Notes: a model not told the origin generated them from the sequence alone. Numbered from the stretch's first letter, positions 1 to 6,553 are shown. The stretch is 6,676 nt of DNA from Atopobiaceae bacterium (GCA_017510875.1 JAFWLX010000014.1:1-6676), one strand, 5' to 3'. Made by a program: numbers and translations.

Positions 1-4
1 ACCC

Positions 5-140
5 TCGGGGCTCCGGCTTCGGCTCACGCTCCGCCCTTACGGCGCGGCAGCTGCGGAACTCGCGCCCCCTGCGGGGGCGCTCAAACAGGTCCTCGCTAAG
101 CGCCGCGCCGACGGGCGGAGCAGCCTCAGAGTCGCCCCGA
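5..140. repeat. Nested inverted repeat, possible structured RNA or dispersed intergenic element
   Basis: Seen directly: successive arms pair inward. TCGGGGC (5-11) matches GCCCCGA (134-140). GGCT (21-24) matches AGCC (122-125). GCTCCGCCC (28-36) matches GGGCGGAGC (113-121). GGCGCGGC (41-48) matches GCCGCGCC (102-109). GCGCCCCC (62-69) matches GGGGGCGC (73-80) around a 3-nt TGC loop. Together they give a long imperfect hairpin with small internal loops and a strong apical stem. It lies just past the 3' end of the RES gene, so it would be transcribed at the end of that message if there is no earlier terminator. No U-tract follows either side, so it is not a classic intrinsic terminator. It could be a dispersed palindromic repeat, a structured small RNA or an mRNA 3' stabiliser; the sequence alone does not decide. 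Confidence 0.6.
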
Positions 141-190
141 TGGTTGCACGCTGGTCGGTCCGTGAAAAGTAACCTCTGCTCCACCCAAAA

Positions 191-1186
191 TTAAAGCGAG
201 CCATCCATGAGCACATGGACAGTCGTATCGCTCATGGGCAGGTAGGTAATCAAAGAGCCCTGCATGTCCGTCACTTTTTCCAGCGATGACGAGACGATCT
301 CGTACTTGGGATGCTCGGTCGTATCAAAGATGACGTAGTTGGTACCTTCGCGATCAAGCGAGCTGCTAAAGCAGATGCCGTCAAAACGCAACCCTGTTGA
401 GAGCTGGATGTTGCTCTTCACATACTCGCTGATGTACTGCGTCACCAGATATGCCTTCTCGCCCGAGTAGTTTGGCTTGGAAAAGTAGTGCGCAAGGAGC
501 TTCCTGAACATGCGAACGTCCTCGTCGGCAGAATTGTCATCGTCAAAGACGTTGCGCGTTAGGTCAAAGAGCACGATTTTGTCTTTTGTCTGCACCTCGG
601 CAATGCTCACCATCTGCGATATGACGGGGCGCGCCTCAAGGGCGGCCGTCTCCTTCCTGCTGGCGGCATACAGATAGCTGATTCCCATCGGGTTGATGCG
701 GCCGTTTCCCGTGGCATCCGAAGGAGCCGCGTCGGACTCCCGCTTGCCGTACCCCCACCAGCCCTTGACACAGAATGCCCGCAACTGGCTCTTGAAGTCG
801 TCAAAGCTCATAGTGCCATAGCCTGACTCCAGCCGATCAATCCTGTGTTGAACGTAGGCCTCGGCCAGCCTTGTATGGTCAAGATCGCCCTCCTCCCGCT
901 GGATGTACACGCCAAGGGCGTTGTACACAGGAGCCAAGAACAGATCCTCTTCTGCCTTTGGGATAATCCGACCACGATACAGGACCGATCCAGAGTCAAG
1001 CGTCCTCGACACCATGGGCGCTATCGCATCCACCCAGCTTAGGATGTCGGTACGTGGAAAGAAGCGATTGTTGTTGCAGAGCTCGCGCTCAAAAGAGCTG
1101 AGCTTCTCCTGTATGGAATGCCTAAGGCTCAGCTGCTCGCGCAACTCTATAAGGTGTTCCAGGGTCTTGCGATCGTTTTCGTTCAT
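191..1186 (-). CDS. RES-domain protein (putative NAD+ phosphorylase/glycohydrolase toxin-like)
   Basis: 331 aa from the ATG at 1186, chosen because AGGTGA (1191-1196) lies 4 nt upstream; a TTG 27 nt further out would extend the frame but has no better site. RES motifs are visible: YRGR (70-73); GRINPMGISYLYAASRKE (162-179) continuing to ALEARP (182-187) with Glu184; and RFDGICFSSS (267-276) followed by GTNYVIFD (281-288), the usual C-terminal end of the fold. Known family role: RES proteins degrade NAD+, many as toxins of Xre-RES type II toxin-antitoxin pairs. This one is longer than compact RES toxins: it carries about 65 residues before YRGR and nearly 90 residues (74-161) between the first two motifs. 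No small antitoxin-like frame lies beside it. It follows uvrC by 78 nt in the same direction and has lower GC than uvrC, suggesting it is an accessory gene. RES-family membership is fairly sure; toxicity and substrate are inferred. Confidence 0.8.
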   Translation of the reverse strand: MNENDRKTLEHLIELREQLSLRHSIQEKLSSFERELCNNNRFFPRTDILSWVDAIAPMVSRTLDSGSVLYRGRIIPKAEEDLFLAPVYNALGVYIQREEGDLDHTRLAEAYVQHRIDRLESGYGTMSFDDFKSQLRAFCVKGWWGYGKRESDAAPSDATGNGRINPMGISYLYAASRKETAALEARPVISQMVSIAEVQTKDKIVLFDLTRNVFDDDNSADEDVRMFRKLLAHYFSKPNYSGEKAYLVTQYISEYVKSNIQLSTGLRFDGICFSSSLDREGTNYVIFDTTEHPKYEIVSSSLEKVTDMQGSLITYLPMSDTTVHVLMDGSL

Positions 1187-1190
1187 ACAG

Positions 1191-1196
1191 TCACCT
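1191..1196 (-). promoter_or_regulatory. Ribosome binding site deciding the RES gene start
   Basis: Read on the minus strand, AAAGGTGA ends 4 nt before the ATG at 1186. This favours the 331-aa product over the TTG-initiated 340-aa alternative. The 78-nt gap upstream contains TATCAT as a possible -10 but no convincing -35, so whether the gene has its own promoter or depends on uvrC readthrough is open. No hairpin plus U-tract terminator is visible between uvrC and this gene. Confidence 0.6.
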
Positions 1197-1264
1197 TTGC
1201 TACGAGGAGTCAAGAAGATGATATTCGATTCTCTCCCAAACAGACTTAGGCCATAGGCTGCCGC

Positions 1265-3223
1265 TTAGCCCTCCCAGGCGCGCAGCGTGTGCCAAATGTC
1301 CTCGGCAACCTGGCGCGGTACGCCTTTTACCTCGGCAATCTCGTCCACGGTGGCGGCGCGTAGGCGCTTCATCGAGCCAAAATGGCGCATGATGGCACGC
1401 CGACGCTTGGGCCCAACACCTTCCACCTCGTCGAGGATCGAGACTCCTTGGGCCTTGGTGCGCAGGTCGCGATGGAAGGTGATGGCAAAGCGGTGGCTCT
1501 CGTCGCGCACCTGCTTGATGAGATACAGCGACGGCGAGCCCGAGGGCAAAACCACCGGAGTGTCGTCCCAGGGGACAAAAACCTCCTCGTCCGACTTGGC
1601 CAGCCCGCATACCGGAATGTCAAGCCCAAGCTGCGCCAGCTGCTCCATGGCGGCCGTAAGCTGCGGCTTTCCGCCGTCCACCACCAGCAGGTCGGGAGCA
1701 CGCGTGGCAAAGCGGGTGTCGGCCATGTTCTTGGGGCCATAGCGGCGTCCCAGCACCTCCTGCATGCTCACAAAGTCGTTGGCCTCGTCAAGCTCGGTAC
1801 GAATCTTGAACTTGCGATACTGCGCCTTGTCAGGGCGTCCATCGGTAAAGACCACCATTGAGGCCACGGTAAAGGCACCGTGTAAGGTTGAGATGTCAAA
1901 GCACTCGATGCGCAAAGGCGCGGTATCGAGGGCAAGGGCGCTCTCTAGCTGCAGCAGAGCCTGATTGGTGCGGTCGTCGGCATAGCCAGTGCGTACCATG
2001 TAGCGGTTGAGCGCATGGTGGGCATTGTTGGCCGCCATCTCAAGCAGGTGGCGCTTCTCGCCGCGCTGCGGCACATGCACCCGACAACGCTTGCCGCGGC
2101 GCCCCGTGAGCCACTCGCCCAACAGCTCCTCGTCGGGCAGCGCGCAAGGCACGCACACCTCGGCGGGTATGTCGGCCGTCTCGCCGTAATAGCGCTTGAG
2201 AAAGCCCTCCACCAGCTCGGTCTCGCTCACATCGGCGCCCTTGTTGAGCACAAACTCCGACGAGCGGATCACACGACCCTCGCGCACCACAAACACGCAG
2301 GCACAGCTGATGGTTTCCTCGCGATAGAACCCCACCGCATCGGCGCTTACGTCGGAGGCAAGCACCACCTGTTGGTTGTCGTCGAGCCCCTCGAGCACAT
2401 CAATACGGTGCTTGATGCGTCCCGCTCGCTCAAACTCCAACTCGGAAGCCGCCTGCATCATCTGCTCGTGCAGGTCCTTGACAATGGCCGAGCGCCTTCC
2501 CTCCAAGAACTGCTCAACCTGGCGCACGTTGCGCCCGTAGTCGGCCGTGGTGATACCCCCGCAGCATACGCCGGGGCCACGACCCACATGACTGTCAAAG
2601 CAGGGGCGGCCGCGCTCGGCAAGCACGAGGTTTGCCACAGCAACATCGTCAGGATGGCTGTCAAGATAGCGTTTGGCACGCTTCCACTCGGCGCAGGTGC
2701 CAATGCAGATGGGCACCGCCTTGCGCAGCTGGGCAATGGTCTCGCGGGCCGCCTTGGCATCGGTGTAGGGACCAAAGTAGCGTGTGCCTTTGCGGTGCTT
2801 CTCGCGCGTGTACTTGATGGCCGGGTAGGCGTCAGACTCGGTAATGGCAATGAAGGGGTAGCTCTTGTCGTCCTTGTAGTCCACATTGAAGTAGGGATGA
2901 TACTGCTCAATAAGGTTGCGCTCGAGCACCAAGGCCTCGTGCTCGCTGCCTACCACCACGTAGTCAAAGCTGCGTACCACCTGCATCATAAGGGGAATCT
3001 TGTCGCGGTCGTCCTGCAGCGTCACGTACTGGCGCATGCGTGCGCGCAGATTCTTGGCCTTTCCCACATAGATGACCTCACCGGCGGCGTCTCGCCACAG
3101 GTAGCAGCCAGGCTCGGTGGGAACGCGTGACACCTGCTCGGCAATGCTCGCGAGCCCCTCGTCCTCGGGATGAGGTGCCTCACCGTCAAAGTCGGGCACA
3201 TGAGAGGGGTCGCGAAAGCTCAT
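1265..3223 (-). CDS. uvrC: UvrC, excinuclease ABC subunit C
   Basis: 652 aa, close to the usual length. UvrC makes both incisions around a DNA lesion after UvrAB loading in nucleotide excision repair. Domains in order: GIY-YIG nuclease (about 33-115) with Tyr41, YVGKAKNLR (52-60), Arg62 and Glu101; a cysteine-bearing linker (170-225); the UVR helix pair that contacts UvrB (about 248-282); the RNase H-like nuclease with ECFDIST (Asp443), LLVVDGGKPQL (Asp516) and DESHRFAI (His577), giving the expected D-D-H set; and the C-terminal double helix-hairpin-helix (about 594-650, EGVGPKRR and VKGVPRQVAEDI). The ATG at 3223 overlaps the TGA of the upstream DegT-like gene in ATGA, so translation is probably coupled; an upstream in-frame start at 3253 would lie deeper inside the neighbour and adds nothing conserved. 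Odd point: a cysteine of the usual RPC-x7-C-x3-C pattern is replaced by Gly216, with an extra Cys221. Confidence 0.97.
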   Translation of the reverse strand: MSFRDPSHVPDFDGEAPHPEDEGLASIAEQVSRVPTEPGCYLWRDAAGEVIYVGKAKNLRARMRQYVTLQDDRDKIPLMMQVVRSFDYVVVGSEHEALVLERNLIEQYHPYFNVDYKDDKSYPFIAITESDAYPAIKYTREKHRKGTRYFGPYTDAKAARETIAQLRKAVPICIGTCAEWKRAKRYLDSHPDDVAVANLVLAERGRPCFDSHVGRGPGVCCGGITTADYGRNVRQVEQFLEGRRSAIVKDLHEQMMQAASELEFERAGRIKHRIDVLEGLDDNQQVVLASDVSADAVGFYREETISCACVFVVREGRVIRSSEFVLNKGADVSETELVEGFLKRYYGETADIPAEVCVPCALPDEELLGEWLTGRRGKRCRVHVPQRGEKRHLLEMAANNAHHALNRYMVRTGYADDRTNQALLQLESALALDTAPLRIECFDISTLHGAFTVASMVVFTDGRPDKAQYRKFKIRTELDEANDFVSMQEVLGRRYGPKNMADTRFATRAPDLLVVDGGKPQLTAAMEQLAQLGLDIPVCGLAKSDEEVFVPWDDTPVVLPSGSPSLYLIKQVRDESHRFAITFHRDLRTKAQGVSILDEVEGVGPKRRRAIMRHFGSMKRLRAATVDEIAEVKGVPRQVAEDIWHTLRAWEG

Positions 3224-4398
3224 GTTACACTCGCAGCCTCGCGCAGGGCACACGCAACATCGTGGACCTGGGCTTTTGTAAGGTCACAGGGCAGCGCCAC
3301 CGCACCATGCGAGAGGGCTGCCGTATGAGGAAGATTCTGCAACGTCCCGTCCCAGGCATATGCGCCCTTGTCGCTCACGCCGGGATAGAGCAGGGGACGA
3401 TACCACGGCACCGCGTAAAGCCCCGCAGATGCGATAGCTTGGATGGCGACATTGGCCGCCTCGTTGCTTGCCATGTTCACAGGAACGCGCAAGAGTGGCT
3501 GTCCCGAGGCAAGCATGGCCTGCGAAGTGCCTATGCCCTCGATGTCCGAGAGCTCTTGCGCGTATGAGTCAAGAGCCGAGATGCGCAGGTCGTAGCTGTT
3601 GGGCAACGCCTCAAAGAGGTCCACTACCTGAGAGGCTGCCCACTCCCCTGCCGCCTGCGGCTCGTGGGCAACGGCACCCTTACGCTCGCACTCGGCAATG
3701 GCAGGCTCAAAGGCCTCCAACGCGAGAAGCGCGCTGCGCACCCCCCGTGAGAGCGGTGCAGGCAGGTGGTTGAGCACTCGTATCTGCGTGCGATAGCCCC
3801 TCATGGCGCGGGCAAGCTTGCCCTGTGGCTCTGACAACGACTCCAGCGCCTGCGTTACCTTGTCGCGCAGCTTGGCATCTTCCATCTGCGGATTGACCCA
3901 CACGGCACCGCTAAAGTAGGTGGGAAGCATCTTCTCCACGCCAAAGGAGTGAAACGAGAAGTCGGCCAAGGGACGGCCTTGGTCATCTGTTGCCATACGA
4001 CCCACACAGTGCGCGCAGTCCTCAAGGAGCAGGGCGCTGTGGCTGTTGGCCACAGCGCGCAGCGCTTGGGACGAGGCGCGATCGATGTAACCAAAGGTGT
4101 GCTGGTCAACGATGGCAACCGGCGGCTCGCTCACACGCAGCGCCGCTGCGTCAAGCGCAAACGTCTGCAGCGAGACGTCACCGTACACGGGCGTCAGGCC
4201 TGCAGCGACGATGGGGTCAACGGCCGTGCAGCACGTGAGCAGCTGCGTGATCACCGTTCCCTTTCCATACCGTTGAGCTAGCTCGCGCAGCACCACAAGC
4301 ATTCCGTGGCGACACTTGAGCACCAGATGCCAGTCGCCAGGTGCGGTGTTGGTCTGCGCGGCCAGCGCCTCGCGCAGGCGAGTCTGTGCGTCAGCCAT
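3220..4398 (-). CDS. DegT/DnrJ/EryC1/StrS-type PLP-dependent aminotransferase-like protein
   Basis: 392 aa, normal for this fold-type I family. Visible family landmarks: an early segment (about 45-75) ending in GLTPVYGDVS, equivalent to the usual Ga-P-v-vDv region; LLLEDCAHCVG (123-133), where Asp127 should pair with the PLP pyridine nitrogen; FSFHSFGVEKMLP (147-159), where Lys156 is the expected Schiff-base lysine; and a C-terminal region with PWYRPLLYPG (331-340) and LPHTAALSHGAVALP (356-370). Family members mostly transaminate keto-sugars on nucleotide carriers, but no sugar-nucleotide genes are nearby. It starts 3 nt after the ATP-grasp ligase stop, with a strong GGAGGG (4406-4411) embedded in the ligase's last codons, and its TGA overlaps the uvrC ATG. 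Context suggests a role with the ligase in envelope chemistry, but the substrate cannot be read from sequence. Family assignment is good; function is unknown. Confidence 0.82.
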   Translation of the reverse strand: MADAQTRLREALAAQTNTAPGDWHLVLKCRHGMLVVLRELAQRYGKGTVITQLLTCCTAVDPIVAAGLTPVYGDVSLQTFALDAAALRVSEPPVAIVDQHTFGYIDRASSQALRAVANSHSALLLEDCAHCVGRMATDDQGRPLADFSFHSFGVEKMLPTYFSGAVWVNPQMEDAKLRDKVTQALESLSEPQGKLARAMRGYRTQIRVLNHLPAPLSRGVRSALLALEAFEPAIAECERKGAVAHEPQAAGEWAASQVVDLFEALPNSYDLRISALDSYAQELSDIEGIGTSQAMLASGQPLLRVPVNMASNEAANVAIQAIASAGLYAVPWYRPLLYPGVSDKGAYAWDGTLQNLPHTAALSHGAVALPCDLTKAQVHDVACALREAASVT

Positions 4399-4401
4399 CC
4401 C

Positions 4402-5616
4402 CTAGCCCTCCAGGTCGCGCTTGCCAAAGTACTTCTTGAAGTCAACGATGTAGTGAGCCCACAGCTTGTACATGTTCCACAGCCGCCGCGGGTTGTTGTC
4501 GTGCGCACCAAAGATCGTGGTGCCCACACGACCCTCGCGCATAAGGTTCAGGGCCTTCTGCTTGTCGGGGCCCTCTGCAGTGTAGCGGCGCACCACACTT
4601 TTGGGGACACCTATCCAGAGCACTTCCTCGGTGGCATGCACGGGCTCTTCCCTGCGACCGGCGATGACGTCTTCCACCGCGCAGCGTGCCAGGTTGTGAC
4701 CAGAGAGCGTGGTAAAGAAGCTGCTCCTCCCCTGTCGTGGATTGAAGTCAAGCAGCTTGAAGCTGTTGTCGCGAGCGTCATACTTCATGTCGATGTTGAA
4801 GTAGCCAAAGTACTTCACGTTGCCAAGCAGGCGCTCCACTGTCTGGTACACCTGCTCGTCGCCGTAGCTGATGATGGCAGCGTAGTTGCCAATGCGCATG
4901 GGGGCGCAGTCCTCCAAGATGGGGTGGCCCAGCGAGAGCAACGACACCGCGCCGTCAGAACGCACGTATCCGTTGAGCACGCGCATGTTTTCGTCACCAC
5001 CGGGAATGAAGTCCTGAATCACCAGGCCCTCGTCATAGCCCGAGGCGTACACACGGCGCAGGGTCTCGGCAAGCATTGCCTCGTCCTCAATGATGAAGGC
5101 CTTCTTTTGCCCCTCGAAGGGATGCTCGCGATAGAGAGCCGCATTGGTTGGCTTGACCGCCACCGGATAAGGAAACGGCAGATCAGGCAGCTCGGGTCCA
5201 TCAACGCGCACGGTTTTAGGATAGGGCACGCCCGCGCGCTCGCAGAGCGCATAGAAGCGGGCCTTGTTCTCAAGTTCGGTAAGCACTCCGGGTCCCGAGC
5301 AGATGGGCACGTAGCGCGCATCCAGCTCGCCCTTGTGCTCGGAGAGCAGCACCGAGTAGTCATCGCCACAAGGAATTACCAGCGGAGTGGCCCCACCAAA
5401 GGTGGAAATGTCACGGTTGAGCACCTGGACAAAGCGTGTTGGGTCAAGAAGCCCTGCATCGCAGCGTTGCTCGATGAACTTCGAGTACGCCGTGGGCGTC
5501 AGGGGAAAGGTTCCGTACGCAACGCTCTTTACCTGATAGGCCTCCCAAAAGGCACGCGCCATGCCATAGGCGCCAATCTCGGTTCCCAGCAGCACGGGAA
5601 CAAACGGCTGAGCCAT
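4402..5616 (-). CDS. ATP-grasp carboxylate-amine ligase, D-aspartate ligase-like (AslA/Asl-fm type)
   Basis: 404 aa from the ATG at 5616, chosen for AGGAGGG (5624-5630) 7 nt upstream. The pre-ATP-grasp N-terminus has VLLGTEIGAYGMARAFWEAY (8-27). The ATP-grasp core follows: LTELENKARFYALCERAGVP (112-131); PYPVAVKPTNA (149-159) with the ATP-contacting Lys155; LVIQDFIPGGDENMRVLNGY (198-217); and a metal and nucleotide site at FNIDMKYD (273-280) and LLDFNPRQGRSS (288-299), with Asp290 and Asn292 as probable Mg2+ ligands. The C-terminal VGTTIFGAHDNNPRRLW (364-380) resembles lactobacillal carboxylate-amine ligases. Known relatives attach D-Asp by its beta-carboxyl to the lysine of a UDP-MurNAc-pentapeptide in the cytosol, building an interpeptide bridge. 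A racemase lies divergently upstream, which supports D-Asp as substrate; another amino acid or acceptor (for example ornithine) is possible. It is the first gene of the operon with the DegT-like gene and uvrC. Confidence 0.82.
   Translation of the reverse strand: MAQPFVPVLLGTEIGAYGMARAFWEAYQVKSVAYGTFPLTPTAYSKFIEQRCDAGLLDPTRFVQVLNRDISTFGGATPLVIPCGDDYSVLLSEHKGELDARYVPICSGPGVLTELENKARFYALCERAGVPYPKTVRVDGPELPDLPFPYPVAVKPTNAALYREHPFEGQKKAFIIEDEAMLAETLRRVYASGYDEGLVIQDFIPGGDENMRVLNGYVRSDGAVSLLSLGHPILEDCAPMRIGNYAAIISYGDEQVYQTVERLLGNVKYFGYFNIDMKYDARDNSFKLLDFNPRQGRSSFFTTLSGHNLARCAVEDVIAGRREEPVHATEEVLWIGVPKSVVRRYTAEGPDKQKALNLMREGRVGTTIFGAHDNNPRRLWNMYKLWAHYIVDFKKYFGKRDLEG
4406..4411 (-). promoter_or_regulatory. 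Ribosome binding site of the DegT-like gene inside the ligase 3' end
   Basis: On the minus strand, GGAGGG sits 7 nt before the ATG at 4398 and overlaps the last codons of the ligase, whose TAG is only 3 nt from that ATG. This is an optimal site and supports coupled, near-stoichiometric translation of the two enzymes. Confidence 0.75.
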
Positions 5617-5623
5617 GAGGCAG

Positions 5624-5630
5624 CCCTCCT
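5624..5630 (-). promoter_or_regulatory. Strong ribosome binding site of the ligase
   Basis: AGGAGGG on the minus strand lies 7 nt before the ATG at 5616. It rejects the longer reading from 5658, whose 14 extra residues show no conservation pattern I recognise. Confidence 0.8.
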
Positions 5631-5646
5631 TTATTGCCAGCATCCA

Positions 5647-5660
5647 GCGTGAGCTCACGC
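5647..5660. promoter_or_regulatory. Perfect 14-bp palindrome, candidate operator in the ligase leader
   Basis: GCGTGAGCTCACGC reads identically on both strands. It sits 31 nt upstream of the ligase ATG and downstream of the possible minus-strand -10 box, so it would lie in the 5' leader. It could bind a dimeric repressor, or fold in RNA as a 5-bp stem with an AGCU loop. The bound factor cannot be named. Confidence 0.4.
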
Positions 5661-5690
5661 GGTTGCACAGTGTCTTGGCACATCTTTCTC

Positions 5691-5696
5691 ATTCTA
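5691..5696 (-). promoter_or_regulatory. Possible -10 box for the ligase operon
   Basis: TAGAAT on the minus strand matches the sigma-70/SigA -10 consensus at 5 of 6 positions. No good -35 is seen at 16-18 nt spacing (CCCACG at 17 nt). If used, the leader would be roughly 65-70 nt and would include the GCGTGAGCTCACGC palindrome. Confidence 0.3.
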
Positions 5697-5758
5697 AACC
5701 GAATTGTGGTACTCGTGGGAAAACCCATCTGTACTGACCGTACGATAAGCTTTTCTCG

Positions 5759-5787
5759 TTACTGTTCACGGACGGGGCGATTAGAAT
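5759..5787 (+). promoter_or_regulatory. Possible promoter for the racemase gene
   Basis: TTACTG (5759-5764), a poor -35, and TAGAAT (5782-5787), a good -10, are separated by 17 nt. A start near 5794 would give a leader of about 34 nt carrying GGAGG (5812-5816). The weak -35 leaves room for activator control. Confidence 0.35.
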
Positions 5788-5827
5788 TGGTGGCTGGCTG
5801 CAGGACACTTTGGAGGCGATACGCGCT

Positions 5828-6553
5828 ATGAACAGACCCATACTTGGCATTATTGGCGGCGTGGGACCCCTTGCCACCGCATGCTTTATAGAGGCGCTTA
5901 TCCGTAAGACTCCTGCTCGGCGCGATCAAGACCACATGCCCATGATCGTGTTCAACGATCCGCAGATTCCCGACCGCACGGCGCATATCCTTGACCACCG
6001 CAACCCCAATCCTCAGCCCGAGATGGAGAGAGTGGCGCGCTGGCTTGAGCGCGCAGGGGCTGACTACTTGGCAATTTCCTGCAACACCGCCCACTACTAT
6101 TACGAGGGCATCAAACAGTCGGTGAGCATCCCCGTCATAAACATCATGGAAGAGACCGCACGCTGCCTTGCGGGCGAGATGGGCGTGGGCAGCACAGTGG
6201 GACTTTTGGCCACCGAGGGTACCGTTGCGTCGGGCGTTTTCCAAGACTATCTGCACCGCTATGGCCTTGCCACGATGGAACCCTATGACGAGGCTCAGCG
6301 CGAGGTGACCGAGCTCATCTACAACGGCGTGAAGGCGGGCGGCAGCTACGACCCCAACCAGCTTCTTCGGCTGGGAGAGCAGTTGCGCGAGCGCGGAAGC
6401 GATGCTGTAATTGTGGGTTGCACCGAGCTTTCGGTCATCTACCAGGCCTTGGCAGAGAAGCCTGCATGGTTCTACGATTCGCTCGACGTGTTGGCCAAGC
6501 GGTGCGTGTCAATCTACCTTGCTTCCCGTGAGAAGGGCGAGCTGGTCATCTAG
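5828..6553 (+). CDS. Aspartate/glutamate racemase family protein (probable aspartate racemase)
   Basis: 241 aa, usual length for PLP-independent aspartate racemases, which use two cysteines as acid/base catalysts to interconvert L- and D-Asp. Seen here: ILGIIGGVGPLAT (5-17); TPARRDQDHMPMIVFNDPQI (28-47), the characteristic aspartate-racemase stretch; ISCNTAHYYYEGI (83-95) with Cys85; and VIVGCTELSVI (194-204) with Cys198. Both catalytic cysteines are present, so the enzyme should be active. The start is the ATG at 5828 with GGAGG 11 nt upstream; a TTG at 5810 inside the Shine-Dalgarno region is unlikely. It is transcribed away from the D-Asp-ligase-like gene, consistent with supplying D-Asp for the cell wall. 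Other substrates such as glutamate, or broad-specificity D-amino acid metabolism, cannot be excluded. It appears monocistronic within the window. Confidence 0.88.
   Translation: MNRPILGIIGGVGPLATACFIEALIRKTPARRDQDHMPMIVFNDPQIPDRTAHILDHRNPNPQPEMERVARWLERAGADYLAISCNTAHYYYEGIKQSVSIPVINIMEETARCLAGEMGVGSTVGLLATEGTVASGVFQDYLHRYGLATMEPYDEAQREVTELIYNGVKAGGSYDPNQLLRLGEQLRERGSDAVIVGCTELSVIYQALAEKPAWFYDSLDVLAKRCVSIYLASREKGELVI

Larger units (their letters stand above)
5617..5827. promoter_or_regulatory. Divergent intergenic control region between ligase operon and racemase
   Basis: This 211-nt gene-free stretch must hold start signals for both directions. It contains three short dyads: the perfect palindrome GCGTGAGCTCACGC (5647-5660), TGGGAAAACCCA (5716-5727) and GTACTGACCGTAC (5731-5743). 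A TAGAAT box is present for each direction (5691-5696 on minus, 5782-5787 on plus). The shared region would allow co-regulation of the racemase and the ligase; no regulator gene is visible in the window. Confidence 0.5.

Noticed and set aside
62..80. GCGCCCCC-TGC-GGGGGCGC hairpin as a rho-independent terminator for the RES gene.
   Set aside because: No U-run follows it on either strand; it is better viewed as the apical stem of the larger nested repeat.
1..178. Open minus-strand frame from a GTG at 176-178 running off the left edge (contains SEDLFERPRRGREF).
   Set aside because: The frame lies entirely over the GC-rich nested inverted repeat, has no convincing ribosome binding site and a basic low-complexity composition; the openness is best explained by base composition.
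1187..1213. Nine-residue N-terminal extension of the RES protein from a TTG at 1213.
   Set aside because: The ATG at 1186 has a well-placed AGGTGA and a stronger start codon; the extension shows no family features.
2015..3130. 371-aa plus-strand open frame opposite uvrC.
   Set aside because: Antisense shadow of a clearly conserved uvrC in a GC-rich gene; the translation is Ala/His/Leu/Val-rich with no recognisable domain.
4306..5652. 448-aa plus-strand open frame opposite the ATP-grasp ligase.
   Set aside because: Mirror of a well-supported ATP-grasp gene; no domain motifs, and it would conflict with the ligase operon throughout.
5759..6256. 165-aa minus-strand frame opposite the racemase.
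   Set aside because: Shadow frame of a conserved racemase with both catalytic cysteines; it also runs into the control region.
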